Shown: piece by piece, positions 12,452 through 20,534 of the stretch
How the letters are laid out: every line of letters starts with the position of its first letter
Numbering within the stretch: the first letter of the stretch is position 1
Source: Corynebacterium sp.
Lineage (GTDB): Bacteria; Actinomycetota; Actinomycetes; Mycobacteriales; Mycobacteriaceae
DNA: 64,000 nt
Reading direction: 5' to 3'
NCBI RefSeq assembly: GCF_030532715.1
Contig: NZ_JAUNKO010000001.1
Location: forward strand, 310,001-374,000
Program-made: the position numbers and the translations under genes
The notes under the pieces: generated by a model
Told to the model about the DNA's origin: nothing
Seen by the model: only the letters and a program-made list of their open reading frames with translations
The model's database searches: none

Positions 12452-13022
12452 CATTCACCTTCACCTTGACAACCTTGCCCTGGTTGGACTCCGGCGCCTC
12501 GGGGCCTTCCGTGTGGAAGGCGTCGGTTTCCACCATCCACTTGTTGCCGTCACGGGTGACGGTTGCACCCATTTCTTGCTGGTCCTCGGTTTCTAGGCGG
12601 GTTTGATCGACCACGATATCCAGGTTGTCCAGCACGGGGTTATCATCCGGATTGTTAATGTCGATGTCCAGCTCGTGCGGTTCACCCTTTTGCGACTCAA
12701 TGTTGAGCTCTGGGCCTTCGTTCATATCATCCGCATCGGTTTCATCATCGTTGGAGTCACCGGGCGTACAGGTGATGTTCATGAAGTTCCCGGCCAGCGG
12801 GGAACCATCAACCTCCACGGTGACTTCACTGTCACCGGGTTGCGCCATCGCAGACGTAGCCGAGGACATTGCCGACGACGCGCCAGACGCCGCCTCAGAA
12901 GCAGCACTGCCGGCGGCACTCGTGGCGGACGACATGGACGCATTGGTGTCTCCGCCTGTGTTACACGCCGCCAACGCGAGCGTGGCCGCGGACAGTAGTA
13001 CAGCAAATCGGACTGGTTTCAT
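12435..13022 (-). CDS. Secreted lipoprotein, LpqH/19-kDa-antigen-like
   Basis: A 195-residue lipoprotein. The signal peptide ends in a lipobox (ALAAC, Cys19). A Ser/Ala-rich linker of about 45 residues follows, then a beta-rich domain with VEVDGSPLAGN, an internal ITCTPGD cysteine and a final VNVTCPA cysteine that probably form a disulfide. The two-cysteine fold and linker resemble the mycobacterial 19-kDa (LpqH) family, but the match is by eye only. An acidic insertion (DSNDDETDADDMNEG) sits mid-domain. The ATG at 13022 has GGAGT at good distance. Function unknown, probably surface-exposed. Confidence 0.75.
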   Translation of the reverse strand: MKPVRFAVLLSAATLALAACNTGGDTNASMSSATSAAGSAASEAASGASSAMSSATSAMAQPGDSEVTVEVDGSPLAGNFMNITCTPGDSNDDETDADDMNEGPELNIESQKGEPHELDIDINNPDDNPVLDNLDIVVDQTRLETEDQQEMGATVTRDGNKWMVETDAFHTEGPEAPESNQGKVVKVKVNVTCPA

Positions 13023-13315
13023 GGGGAGTCACTCCTTCGAGCAAGGGGTGTAGGTTGAAATCGAACAAATTACCGACGCCGCGTGGCAGTGCTCGTTACG
13101 AATGCACACGTGCAGTTTCGTAACCGCGCACTGCCCCACACCCTACACGGATCGCCCACCCCCAAGGCATGCTCTAAGGCTATTTTCAAAGAGCAAACAC
13201 GTTGGAGTTTCCCCGTTATCCACGCCCCCACGCAACGGCGCGACAACCAGATAGGCAGTGCCAAACCCATCTCCCCTGGCGTGCACCAACCCCGGAAAAA
13301 CCCCAAATTTTAACA
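13023..13315. other. Gene-free spacer between lipoprotein and acyltransferase genes
   Basis: The lipoprotein promoter should lie at the left end of this stretch on the minus strand. No reading frame here has a plausible start and composition. Apart from the hairpin listed at 13316-13330, I see no repeat, RNA gene or known operator. Confidence 0.5.
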
Positions 13316-13330
13316 CCCCCTTCTTGGGGG
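13316..13330 (-). terminator. Hairpin downstream of the acyltransferase gene
   Basis: CCCCC-TTCTT-GGGGG; on the minus strand the stem is followed by TGTTAAAATTT. It lies about 28 bases beyond the acyltransferase stop at 13359. The stem is short and the tail imperfect. Confidence 0.45.
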
Positions 13331-13358
13331 ATCTATGGAACGGATTCTTGCACGGTTC

Positions 13359-14549
13359 TCAGCGTTGTTGGTGGTCAACAGTGCGGCCGGGAGCCACCAA
13401 TTCAGCGAACCGTGTGCGGCGCGGCTGGAACCACCGCACGCCGGCCAGCGTCGGCGGCACCACGCTCCACTTCGCCACCGGCAATTGACGCAACGCCTCA
13501 AACACCATTCCGCCAATCAAGGCAAACACCAAACACACACCAATCCACGTGGTGGGCGAATCCCACAGGTTGCCGGTGTCCTCAGCAAAAGCAATGTCCT
13601 CGTAGCGGTACTGGAAGTTAAACAACACCGTCAGGGCCAACGGATGCCCCAGATACAGCACGAGGGTGTGGCGGCCGAAAAACGCCAAGATGGAATTGAT
13701 CACTGGCACCCGCGATAACACCACCGCCAGCGCAATCGCCGCGGGCAGCATGAGCAACCGAACCGTTAAACGCACCAAGATATCAATATCATTGGCGTCC
13801 AACAGGATCCCGCCGGGCAAGTTCCAACCCTCTACCGGGTATTCCAACCGCAACATCCACAGCGTGTTGAGCACGTGGCCCGCAGCATAGCTCAGCGCCG
13901 CAACGCCCAGCCCCCACAGGTACAGTGTGTGCTCCGCAAACCAGGCGATCAGGCTGCGCCCATGTGCACCAATGAAAAACACTGGGATAAACATGATCGC
14001 ATTGGCCACGATCGGATCCCACTCCTCGGTAGCCACCAACAACACCACTGGGCTCAGCGACAACAACAGCGCCAACCACGGGCGCAACTTCCGCGTCGCC
14101 CACAATGCAAGGTTGCACAAAATCAGGCAGTACAAAAACCAATACGTATTGTTGCCGCCGGTGACAGCCTCCCAATAAAACCAACCATCGGGCATGGGTT
14201 TGTCCTGGTAGGCCGCGAACTCAGAGGCCTTCAGCCACTGCTCCACCGGTACCCAACATACGTACGGCACGATGAAATACCACAAGCGCCGGGTGCACAA
14301 ATCCCGAAGCGTGGAGTGCAGCACCTTGGTGGAAAAGAACCCACTGACCAGAAAAAACAGCGGCAGGCGCAACGGCGCAAGCAATTCGTTGTATTGGGCG
14401 GGCAGCGTTTCCATCCCGTAGGGCACCGTCAAGCACGCGTGCAACAACATCACACCGAGGATGGACAACCCGCGGGCAGCATCAGGCCACGCAAGGCGTT
14501 CCGCCTTGCGCGAAGTGGAAGTTATAGGGGTGGCCGCTTGACCGCTCAC
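13359..14549 (-). CDS. Membrane acyltransferase 3 family protein
   Basis: A 396-residue integral membrane protein of the acyltransferase 3 (OafA/NolL-like) family, about ten transmembrane segments. The N-terminal block AWPDAARGLSILGVMLLHACL contains the catalytic-type histidine region; FFLVSGFF and LVLYLGHPLALTV are further family blocks. Such enzymes acylate sugars or lipids at the cell surface; in corynebacteria some act on mycolate or lipoglycan substrates, but the acceptor here is unknown. The GTG at 14549 is chosen because GGAGAGG sits about seven bases upstream. It follows plsC on the same strand after about 130 bases. Confidence 0.85.
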   Translation of the reverse strand: MSGQAATPITSTSRKAERLAWPDAARGLSILGVMLLHACLTVPYGMETLPAQYNELLAPLRLPLFFLVSGFFSTKVLHSTLRDLCTRRLWYFIVPYVCWVPVEQWLKASEFAAYQDKPMPDGWFYWEAVTGGNNTYWFLYCLILCNLALWATRKLRPWLALLLSLSPVVLLVATEEWDPIVANAIMFIPVFFIGAHGRSLIAWFAEHTLYLWGLGVAALSYAAGHVLNTLWMLRLEYPVEGWNLPGGILLDANDIDILVRLTVRLLMLPAAIALAVVLSRVPVINSILAFFGRHTLVLYLGHPLALTVLFNFQYRYEDIAFAEDTGNLWDSPTTWIGVCLVFALIGGMVFEALRQLPVAKWSVVPPTLAGVRWFQPRRTRFAELVAPGRTVDHQQR

Positions 14550-14663
14550 GCCTTACCTCTCCTTGGGCACACAGGAAGCCCAAGTGAAGTTTGGGCCTTG
14601 AACAACCTTACTGGACGGTGAATAAGTTTGGTAGCCCCAGCAGCGTTGACGGCAGCGCACACG

Positions 14664-14679
14664 TCCCCCCACCTGGGGG
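14664..14679 (-). terminator. Short GC hairpin directly after the plsC-like stop
   Basis: On the minus strand the stop TAA is followed by CCCCC-AGGT-GGGGG. No U-rich tail is present, so termination would be weak or this may only shield the 3' end. Confidence 0.3.
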
Positions 14680-15420
14680 TTAATGATGGCTTGGGGCCGT
14701 GCCCTCCGGATATCCATCACCAGCCGCCAACGACGCCTTCACATCCGCCGCATACGCGTCAACATAGGTCTGGCCCGACAGTTCAGCCAACGTGGCCACC
14801 ACATGATCCGTGAGGGCGCGAGCCGCCTCGTAGGATTCCGGGTCGAGGCCCTGCGACGTTACGTACGCCAGGGCGTCGATAGGCGCGCCGACGCGAATCC
14901 GCACCTTGGCGGGACGCAGAATCCACGAACCAATCGGGTTCGCCTCCCGGCTACCAATCATGGCCACCGGCACCACGTTCACGCCCGCGCCAAGCGCCAT
15001 CTGCGCCATGCCCGTCTTGCCTTTGAAAATCCGGCCATCCGGGGAACGCGTCCCCTCGGGGTAAATACCCAGCAAATCGCCGCGGCGCAGCACATTCATA
15101 CCGGACTCGATCGCGGCGCGGGCGGCGTCCGCAGAACTACGATCAATGGGCACTTGCCCCACGCTGGTGAAAAACCACTTCTGGAACTTGCCCACCAAGG
15201 TGGTCCCGGTGAAGTACTCCTGCTTGGCCAGGAAGGTGATCTGGCGCGGGCACAGCAACGGCAAGTAAAACGAATCCATCACAGACTGATGGTTGGACGC
15301 CAAAATAGCGGGTCCGGTTTCGGGTATGTTTTCGAGCCCGTCGATTTCGGGTCGGTTATACACCCGGATAACTGGCCCTAGAAGAATGTTTTTAAAAGCC
15401 CAGTACCACTTGTTGTGCAT
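14680..15420 (-). CDS. 1-acyl-glycerol-3-phosphate acyltransferase (PlsC family)
   Basis: A 246-residue homologue of Rv2182c. The LPLAT signature is intact: NHQSVMDS (NHx4D catalytic block) at about 43-50, FLAKQEYF, and YPEGTRSPDGRIFKGKTG for glycerol-phosphate binding. It should transfer a fatty acyl group to lysophosphatidic acid or a related acceptor at the inner membrane face, making phosphatidic acid for phospholipid and PIM synthesis. The ATG at 15420 has GGAAG nine bases upstream. It sits 46 bases after glucokinase, probably in one transcript with it and perhaps with pimB. Confidence 0.9.
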   Translation of the reverse strand: MHNKWYWAFKNILLGPVIRVYNRPEIDGLENIPETGPAILASNHQSVMDSFYLPLLCPRQITFLAKQEYFTGTTLVGKFQKWFFTSVGQVPIDRSSADAARAAIESGMNVLRRGDLLGIYPEGTRSPDGRIFKGKTGMAQMALGAGVNVVPVAMIGSREANPIGSWILRPAKVRIRVGAPIDALAYVTSQGLDPESYEAARALTDHVVATLAELSGQTYVDAYAADVKASLAAGDGYPEGTAPSHH

Positions 15421-15466
15421 TGTGTTTCACTTCCATTGAGCTGCCGTGCAGTTTGGTCAGGTGCAG

Positions 15467-16426
15467 TCACGTTAGCTGGCGGGCCAAGTCTGCTACGCCA
15501 ATCATACCTGCGTCACTGCCTAGCTCCGCTGTACGCAGTCGCGCCAACGGCCGATGCCCCGAGCCCACGATACGCTGGCCGTACTGTTTGCGGGCAGCAT
15601 CCAAATAGAGCACCGATTCGCACGCAACGCCGCCGCCAATCACAATCAACTCTGGATCCAAAATATCCGCCACGATGGCCAAGCCCTCCCCCAACCAGTG
15701 GGCGAAATCATCCACCGCCGCGAGCGCAGCGGCATCCCCGCGACGCGCCGCTTCCATAACCACATGCCCCGTCAACGCCTCTGGGCGGGCATGATAATCA
15801 ATGCTCAGCCGGGAATCGTCGAACTTACCGCCGGCGATAATTTCGCGAGCGGTTGCCACCAGCGCCGTACCGGAGCAATATCGTTCCAGGCAGCCGCGCT
15901 TGCCACACGGGCAGGTCCGCCCCTCTGGCACTACCGTCAGGTGCCCAAACTCAGGTGCGGTGCCAAACGCGCCGCGATACAGCTTGCCGTCAATCATCAA
16001 CGCCCCGCCGATGCCGGTCCCGATGGCAAACAACGCCCAAATATTTGCATTCCGGGCGGCGCCGAACCGGTATTCGCCCCACGCGGCGGCGTTTGCGTCG
16101 TGTTCAAGACGTACCGGCAACTGCAATTGGTGCTGCAAGCGCTGTTGCACCGGAGTATCGCGCCACGGTAAGTGCGGTGCGAATCTCACGGTCGTGCAAT
16201 CAGGGTCAAGGAACGCGGCCACCGCCACACCGACCGCGGCGATATCGTGGCGAGTGGCCAGCTTTTCCACAATGTGTTTGATGCCGCGTTCGAGCGCATC
16301 GGTACTGCTTGGTGTGGGCACTTGTTCGAAATCGAGTACCGTCCCGCAGGCGTCCACCACCGCCCCGCGAAGGTTGGTGCCACCAATATCAAAGCCAACC
16401 GTCACCGGAGTGCACACTCGGGCCAT
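15467..16426 (-). CDS. glk: ROK-family glucokinase
   Basis: A 319-residue ROK kinase that phosphorylates glucose with ATP in the cytosol. The phosphate-1 motif is FDIGGTNLRG at the N-terminus, the catalytic Asp lies in EHDANAAAWGE, and the ROK zinc site is CPCGKRGCLE preceded by EFGHLTV. IGTGIGGALM is the phosphate-2 region. Its place between plsC and pimB agrees with the C. glutamicum glk locus. The ATG at 16426 is used. A polyphosphate-dependent enzyme is less likely, because the long ROK form with CxCGxxGC is typical of ATP-dependent Glk. Confidence 0.92.
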   Translation of the reverse strand: MARVCTPVTVGFDIGGTNLRGAVVDACGTVLDFEQVPTPSSTDALERGIKHIVEKLATRHDIAAVGVAVAAFLDPDCTTVRFAPHLPWRDTPVQQRLQHQLQLPVRLEHDANAAAWGEYRFGAARNANIWALFAIGTGIGGALMIDGKLYRGAFGTAPEFGHLTVVPEGRTCPCGKRGCLERYCSGTALVATAREIIAGGKFDDSRLSIDYHARPEALTGHVVMEAARRGDAAALAAVDDFAHWLGEGLAIVADILDPELIVIGGGVACESVLYLDAARKQYGQRIVGSGHRPLARLRTAELGSDAGMIGVADLARQLT

Positions 16427-16500
16427 GGGGCATGTTCACCTGCCGCTCATCTCAAAAATGCAAAAGACTATTCACGTATGAAACACGCCGCGTACAACTA

Positions 16501-17619
16501 TTATTCCGCCGCGGGGGCAAGCACCTCGCGCAGCCGCTCCCCCAGCCGCTCCCACGACCAAAGATCCAGCACATGGGCGCGCCCCGCCCGACCCATGGCG
16601 GCGCGCCGTGATGGGTCGCGGAGCAACGCGATAATTTCGCGGGCCAACGCCGCCGAATCCCTGCCGGACACCACCACACCGGTGTCTGCGGTGACGGTCT
16701 CCGGCGCACCCCCAGAATCCCCCGCAATGACCGGGATTTCGCACCCCTGCGCCTCCAAGTACACGATGCCCAGGCCTTCCACGTCGAGCCCGCCGAATCT
16801 TGTGCGCGCTGGCATGGCGAACACGTCGGCGGATGCTAGGAGGTCGGTGCGGGCGGCGTCGGCAAGCATGCCGGTAAACAATACGTTCGGACCGGCCATG
16901 CGGCGTAGCGCGCGTTCATAGCGGCCGCCGCCAACAATGACGAGCTTGGCGTCGGGAACCTCCGCAAGCACGCGGGGCCAACAGCGAATCAGCGCGTCCT
17001 GCCCCTTGCGCGGCACCAACCGGGAGATGCAACACACCATGGGCTGCTCCGGCGCCACCCCCCACTGCTTTCGAATCTCCGCTCGGCGCAGCGTCGGTTG
17101 AAACACGTTTGCGTCCACGCCGGAGGGCAAATGCACCCATTCCACATCCCCGAACGCGGTTTCAATACGGCGGCGCGTGTAGTCCGAAATATAGGTCACC
17201 GCATCAGCGGAATTGCCAATACGCCGCAACGCCTGGCGTGCCCCCGGCAGCATCGCCCACCCCACCTCGTGCCCGTGTGTACTCGCCACTACGCGCCGCG
17301 CCCCCGCACGCTTCGCCGCCGCCCCCAGCAGCCCCAGCGGCGCGGCCGCCCCGAACCACACGGTTTCAACATTATGTTCGGCGATGAGTTCACACATGCG
17401 TCTCGACGTCGCGGGCGTTGGCAGCATCACCGCGTGCGGCCACCGCACCACCCGGTACGGCAACTGCGCATCGTAATCACGGGCGGCGTCGGCATCCTGG
17501 GTCGACGCAAACACCACCAAATCCTGTGGCGGCAATTGCGCCGCAAAATCACGCACATACGATTGAATCCCGCCTACGGTCGGCGGGAAATCGTTGGTCA
17601 CCAGCAGCGTAGTAGCCAC
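16501..17619 (-). CDS. pimB: PIM mannosyltransferase PimB (GT4)
   Basis: A 372-residue GT-B glycosyltransferase matching Rv2188c/PimB', which adds the second mannose from GDP-mannose to phosphatidylinositol monomannoside on the cytoplasmic face. The N-terminal acceptor domain starts LLVTNDFPPTVGGIQSYV. The nucleotide-sugar domain has CCISRLVPRKGQD and the E-x7-E stretch VEGLGIVYLEAQGCEIPVIAG. I chose the GTG at 17619, one base after the stop of the upstream ripC-like gene, because the Rossmann strand starts immediately and coupling explains the missing ribosome binding site. A longer frame to 17757 would overlap ripC and has a poor N-terminus. Confidence 0.9.
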   Translation of the reverse strand: MATTLLVTNDFPPTVGGIQSYVRDFAAQLPPQDLVVFASTQDADAARDYDAQLPYRVVRWPHAVMLPTPATSRRMCELIAEHNVETVWFGAAAPLGLLGAAAKRAGARRVVASTHGHEVGWAMLPGARQALRRIGNSADAVTYISDYTRRRIETAFGDVEWVHLPSGVDANVFQPTLRRAEIRKQWGVAPEQPMVCCISRLVPRKGQDALIRCWPRVLAEVPDAKLVIVGGGRYERALRRMAGPNVLFTGMLADAARTDLLASADVFAMPARTRFGGLDVEGLGIVYLEAQGCEIPVIAGDSGGAPETVTADTGVVVSGRDSAALAREIIALLRDPSRRAAMGRAGRAHVLDLWSWERLGERLREVLAPAAE

Positions 17620-17620
17620 A

Positions 17621-18679
17621 CTAGTAACGGCGCGCACCGTAGAACGGCATTGAATCCATGGGCACCACCTGCACCGGAATACCGTAATCAGACGCGTGCA
17701 ACAGCATCCCATTCCCGGCGTAGATTCCCACATGCGTGGCGCCTGGGTAATAGCCAATCACGTCGCCCGGCTGCAGTTCCTCCCGGCTCACTGGCGTACC
17801 CCCAGCCATCTGCGCCTGAGACGTGCGCGGGACGGTCTTCCCCTGCTGCTGGTACGCCCAATAAATCAAACCGGAACAGTCAAACGCGTCTGGGCCAATC
17901 GCACCCCAACCATACGGGGAACCCACCTTCGTCATGGCGGCTTCCAGCGCACTCATGCCGGAAGGGTTCGAACCCTGAATACCCAACAGCGAATGCTCCA
18001 CCGGACCGTTCTTAGAATTCCAGCGTTCCCGGTCCGCGGGGCTCAAAGCCTCCACGCGGCGCCGAATATCCGCCGTGCGATCATCCAAATCCTTGCGTTC
18101 CTGCTCGGCGCGACCCCGCTCCACCGCCAGCTGGCCCGCCTGGAACTCCGCCTGCGCCTCCGCCCGGGCCGCACGATCGTGCGATGCGGCAGCCGCGTCA
18201 GCCGCCGCCAACAGCCCCTCCAGCACCTGCTCCTGGTGGCGGGTCAGCGACGTCATATAGGCGGTGCGGTCAATCGCGCTCTGCGGATTCTGCGCCGAAA
18301 TAACGCTCGTCACGGGGTCAATGTTGGCCCCGCGGTACTTCGACAGCGCCAGCCGATTCACCTCAACCTGGTTCGCATCCACCGCGGCGCGGGCGGACTC
18401 AGCCTCCCCGGAAGTGACGCGGACCTGCTCCCGAATCCCATCGATTTCCTGCTGCTTGGCCTCAATATCCAACTCCAGCTGCTTCACAGACTCATTCTTC
18501 GCCTCAATTTCGTGCGAAACCTTATCTAAGTCTTCGATGAGTCGATCCACCTCTGCCGGGTCCGCGGCCGCCACGGGCGCGAGCGGCGCACCGGCAATCG
18601 GCGCTACAGCGACGCCGAACACAGTGGCGCCAACCAACAGTGTGGACGTAATAACTCGGCGCAACTGAGAGTCAGACAC
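17621..18679 (-). CDS. RipC-like NlpC/P60 peptidoglycan endopeptidase with coiled coil
   Basis: About 352 residues: signal peptide (LRRVITSTLLVGATVFGVAVA), a long coiled coil from about residue 45 to 220 rich in Glu/Lys/Gln, then a C-terminal NlpC/P60 domain. The catalytic Cys is in FDCSGLIYWAYQQQ, the histidines in ATHVGIYAG and LLHAS. This coiled-coil plus NlpC/P60 layout is that of RipC (Rv2190c), a cell-separation hydrolase controlled by FtsEX. The GTG at 18679 has GAGATTTCC upstream; an ATG at 18712 is the alternative. The next gene, pimB, starts one base after the stop. Confidence 0.9.
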   Translation of the reverse strand: MSDSQLRRVITSTLLVGATVFGVAVAPIAGAPLAPVAAADPAEVDRLIEDLDKVSHEIEAKNESVKQLELDIEAKQQEIDGIREQVRVTSGEAESARAAVDANQVEVNRLALSKYRGANIDPVTSVISAQNPQSAIDRTAYMTSLTRHQEQVLEGLLAAADAAAASHDRAARAEAQAEFQAGQLAVERGRAEQERKDLDDRTADIRRRVEALSPADRERWNSKNGPVEHSLLGIQGSNPSGMSALEAAMTKVGSPYGWGAIGPDAFDCSGLIYWAYQQQGKTVPRTSQAQMAGGTPVSREELQPGDVIGYYPGATHVGIYAGNGMLLHASDYGIPVQVVPMDSMPFYGARRY

Positions 18680-18830
18680 GGAAATCTCAAACCAACTTTC
18701 CACATTTGGCACATGTACTACGGAGCCGAAGCGGCAACACTACGACTATAAACGCTGCGTAACACAAGTGAAAATAACCTACAAGAAATCTGAAACAAAA
18801 GTGAACAATGTGAATGTTGTGAGAAATGCA

Positions 18831-18860
18831 AAAACCCGCAGGAGCAACGTCGCTGCGGGA
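18831..18860 (-). terminator. Rho-independent terminator of the short NlpC/P60 gene
   Basis: On the minus strand CCCGCAG pairs with CTGCGGG and is followed by TTTTT. It lies about 20 bases after the stop at 18882, so transcription should end before the ripC-like gene. Confidence 0.8.
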
Positions 18861-18881
18861 TGCGGGAAACGCTAGTCGCTC

Positions 18882-19493
18882 TTAGTAGCGAACAGCGGAG
18901 TGGAACGGCATTTGATCCATGGGAACCTCAGAAAGCGGAACACCTTCAGTGGAGGCGTGGATCACGGTGCCGTGGCCGGTGTAGATGCCCACGTGCGAAG
19001 CGCCAGAGTAGAACGCAACGATGTCGCCGGGCTGCAGCTGGTCATAGGAGACCTGGTGGCCGCTCGCGGCCTGATCGTAGGAGGTGCGCGGAATCTGCTT
19101 ACCCACCTGCTGGTAGGCCCACGAGGTCAGGCCGGAGCAGTCGAAAGCGTTCGGGCCCGCGGCACCCCATACGTACGGAGCGCCAATCTTGGAGGCTGCG
19201 GCGTCCACGATCGCCTGGCCGTTGTTCGCGGCGGGCAGACCCGGCAGAGCAAAGCCTGCGGGGGGTGCGGACTGGCCGTCCAGCGCGGGCACCCAGTCCT
19301 GGGCGCCGGGAACGTTTTGAACGCCAGGGATGTTCTCAATACCTGGGACATTGAAGGTGATTCCGGTGTTCGGGATGACAACGTCTGCAGCCTGTGCAGG
19401 TCCCGCGAAGGCTACGGTGGCGCCGACGGCGACAGCGGAGGCGGTTGCTGCGTTGCGAACAGTGTTCGAGTTACGGCGGCTGTGCTTACCCAC
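18882..19493 (-). CDS. Secreted NlpC/P60 endopeptidase
   Basis: A 203-residue exported hydrolase. Signal peptide MGKHSRRNSNTVRNAATASA through a PAQAA cleavage site, a short linker with repeated PG-rich segments (GIENIPGVQNVPGAQ), then an NlpC/P60 domain from about residue 95. Catalytic Cys119 lies in FDCSGLTSWAYQQ; histidines lie in SHVGIYTG and VIHAST. It should cut within peptidoglycan stem peptides. The GTG at 19493 is chosen because TTGGAG lies nine bases upstream; the frame extends to a TTG at 19508 that overlaps that site. Expression is preceded by a c-di-AMP riboswitch. Confidence 0.92.
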   Translation of the reverse strand: MGKHSRRNSNTVRNAATASAVAVGATVAFAGPAQAADVVIPNTGITFNVPGIENIPGVQNVPGAQDWVPALDGQSAPPAGFALPGLPAANNGQAIVDAAASKIGAPYVWGAAGPNAFDCSGLTSWAYQQVGKQIPRTSYDQAASGHQVSYDQLQPGDIVAFYSGASHVGIYTGHGTVIHASTEGVPLSEVPMDQMPFHSAVRY

Positions 19494-19519
19494 GATAGAA
19501 AACTCCAAATTCTTCCTTT

Positions 19520-19680
19520 GTTGGCCGACCGGGTTAGCTGACGGGTTCGGAAGCGGAAGGCTCCCTATCCGGCTCCACGTCTCCGAATTGCGGAAACGCT
19601 CTTACACGGAACTCACCCCAGAAAAGGTGTTTGGTTCCCCGGCTCACATTCACCACCTCCACTTGCCGGAGGCTTTAAAG
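19520..19680 (-). ncRNA. c-di-AMP riboswitch (ydaO-yuaA class)
   Basis: On the minus strand the leader of the NlpC/P60 gene contains the class's conserved blocks in order: GCCGGGGAACCA preceded by GGTGGTGAATG, then GGGGTGAGTTCC, then CCGAACCCGTCAGCTAACCC near the 3' end. The 3' block ends about 30 bases before the start codon. Such switches are known upstream of cell-wall hydrolases in actinobacteria and normally turn expression off at high c-di-AMP. A weak stem within the leader could be the expression platform, but no clear terminator is visible. Confidence 0.88.
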
Positions 19681-20033
19681 CAAATGCGATTAGGCATTGT
19701 TCGGTTATCCGTCGCTTACCCTTCGAGACCCGTCTGATCTCTCCCGGTTCGCAATGTCTCATTTAGGTTACGAAAGGGGGTTTGGTTTGTCCAACGTTCG
19801 CAAGTAAATCGCCCACTTCCCGTGTTCGTTACCGTCCCGTTATCAAATCCTGCGCCGCGCCTACCGCAACCCAGCAACGAGAATTACTGCCACTGAGCGT
19901 ACACCACATCTGCGACACAGAAATAGGTTGTACGCTGCGAATTCATTCTCGATACCGTTACGGATACCGAGCCTAAAGCAATTCAGCTACCAATGCGTGG
20001 CGCGACACCCGATTGCTTGTTACAAATTAATTT

Positions 20034-20049
20034 TGTGACTTCGCTCACA
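20034..20049. promoter_or_regulatory. GlxR (Crp-type) operator candidate
   Basis: TGTGA-CTTCGC-TCACA is a perfect match to the palindromic consensus TGTGA-N6-TCACA bound by the cAMP receptor protein GlxR of corynebacteria. It lies about 540 bases upstream of the NlpC/P60 start and about 350 bases upstream of the riboswitch. Confidence 0.6.
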
Positions 20050-20301
20050 CCGCGCTTGCGCGCTACCAAAAGCTCCCCATTCGGCGATATACCAGTCGGC
20101 AAAATGTGCCCATCATGCAATTCACAACAGTAACATAAATAACTCAATTAACTGTGACACCTTACGCCACAGCATTTCGTAAGGGCGAAACTACAAACCA
20201 CCTATCGACGCCGCGCGCCACACGTTCGTCGAGATGAGCACCGAGGCGCGTTGCCGAAACCCAAGGCCCATACTGGCCAGCGCGCAATCTAAGCGCGCAC
20301 T

Positions 20302-20315
20302 CCTTATATATAAGG
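20302..20315. repeat. Perfect 14-bp palindrome CCTTATATATAAGG
   Basis: Self-complementary over 14 bases in a gene-free stretch. It may be a regulator binding site or part of a promoter; no family is recognised. Confidence 0.6.
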
Positions 20316-20476
20316 GATGCTCTTAGGAAAATTTCACTCTATGCATCAGGGGCGCCGTGCCCACAGGGGTAGCTCACACGCACCCCACACCGTCCGCCAA
20401 GCGTGGCGAAATAGCCCCACCTAAAACGCGCTCATCCGCGTCCGTCACCGCAGATACAGTATCCGATGCACAAAAT

Positions 20477-20511
20477 AGCCCGCCCCACGGGTTTGGTCCG
20501 TGGGGCGGGCT
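20477..20511 (-). terminator. Strong terminator of the ctaE-qcrCAB operon
   Basis: Perfect 14-bp stem (AGCCCGCCCCACGG pairing with its complement) and a 7-base loop. On the minus strand it is followed by ATTTTGTG. It begins about 25 bases after the qcrB stop. The mirror strand lacks a U tract. Confidence 0.85.
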
Positions 20512-20534
20512 GTAGAGCGCGTTGGAGATACTAG

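Larger units (their letters stand above)
19681..20476. other. Long gene-free region upstream of the riboswitch
   Basis: About 0.8 kb, AT-richer than its surroundings, with no convincing reading frame on either strand. It should contain the promoter of the NlpC/P60 gene. Two sites stand out and are listed separately: a GlxR-type operator at 20034 and a 14-bp palindrome at 20302. A small RNA is possible but nothing here proves one. Confidence 0.5.

Noticed and set aside
17955..17980. GGGTTCGAACCC, resembling a tRNA T-arm
   Set aside because: It lies inside the coding sequence of the RipC-like protein and has no cloverleaf around it.
19755..19775. TTAGGTTA as a possible DtxR box upstream of the NlpC/P60 riboswitch
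   Set aside because: Only the left half matches; the right half (CGAAAGGGGG) does not resemble CCTAACCTAA.
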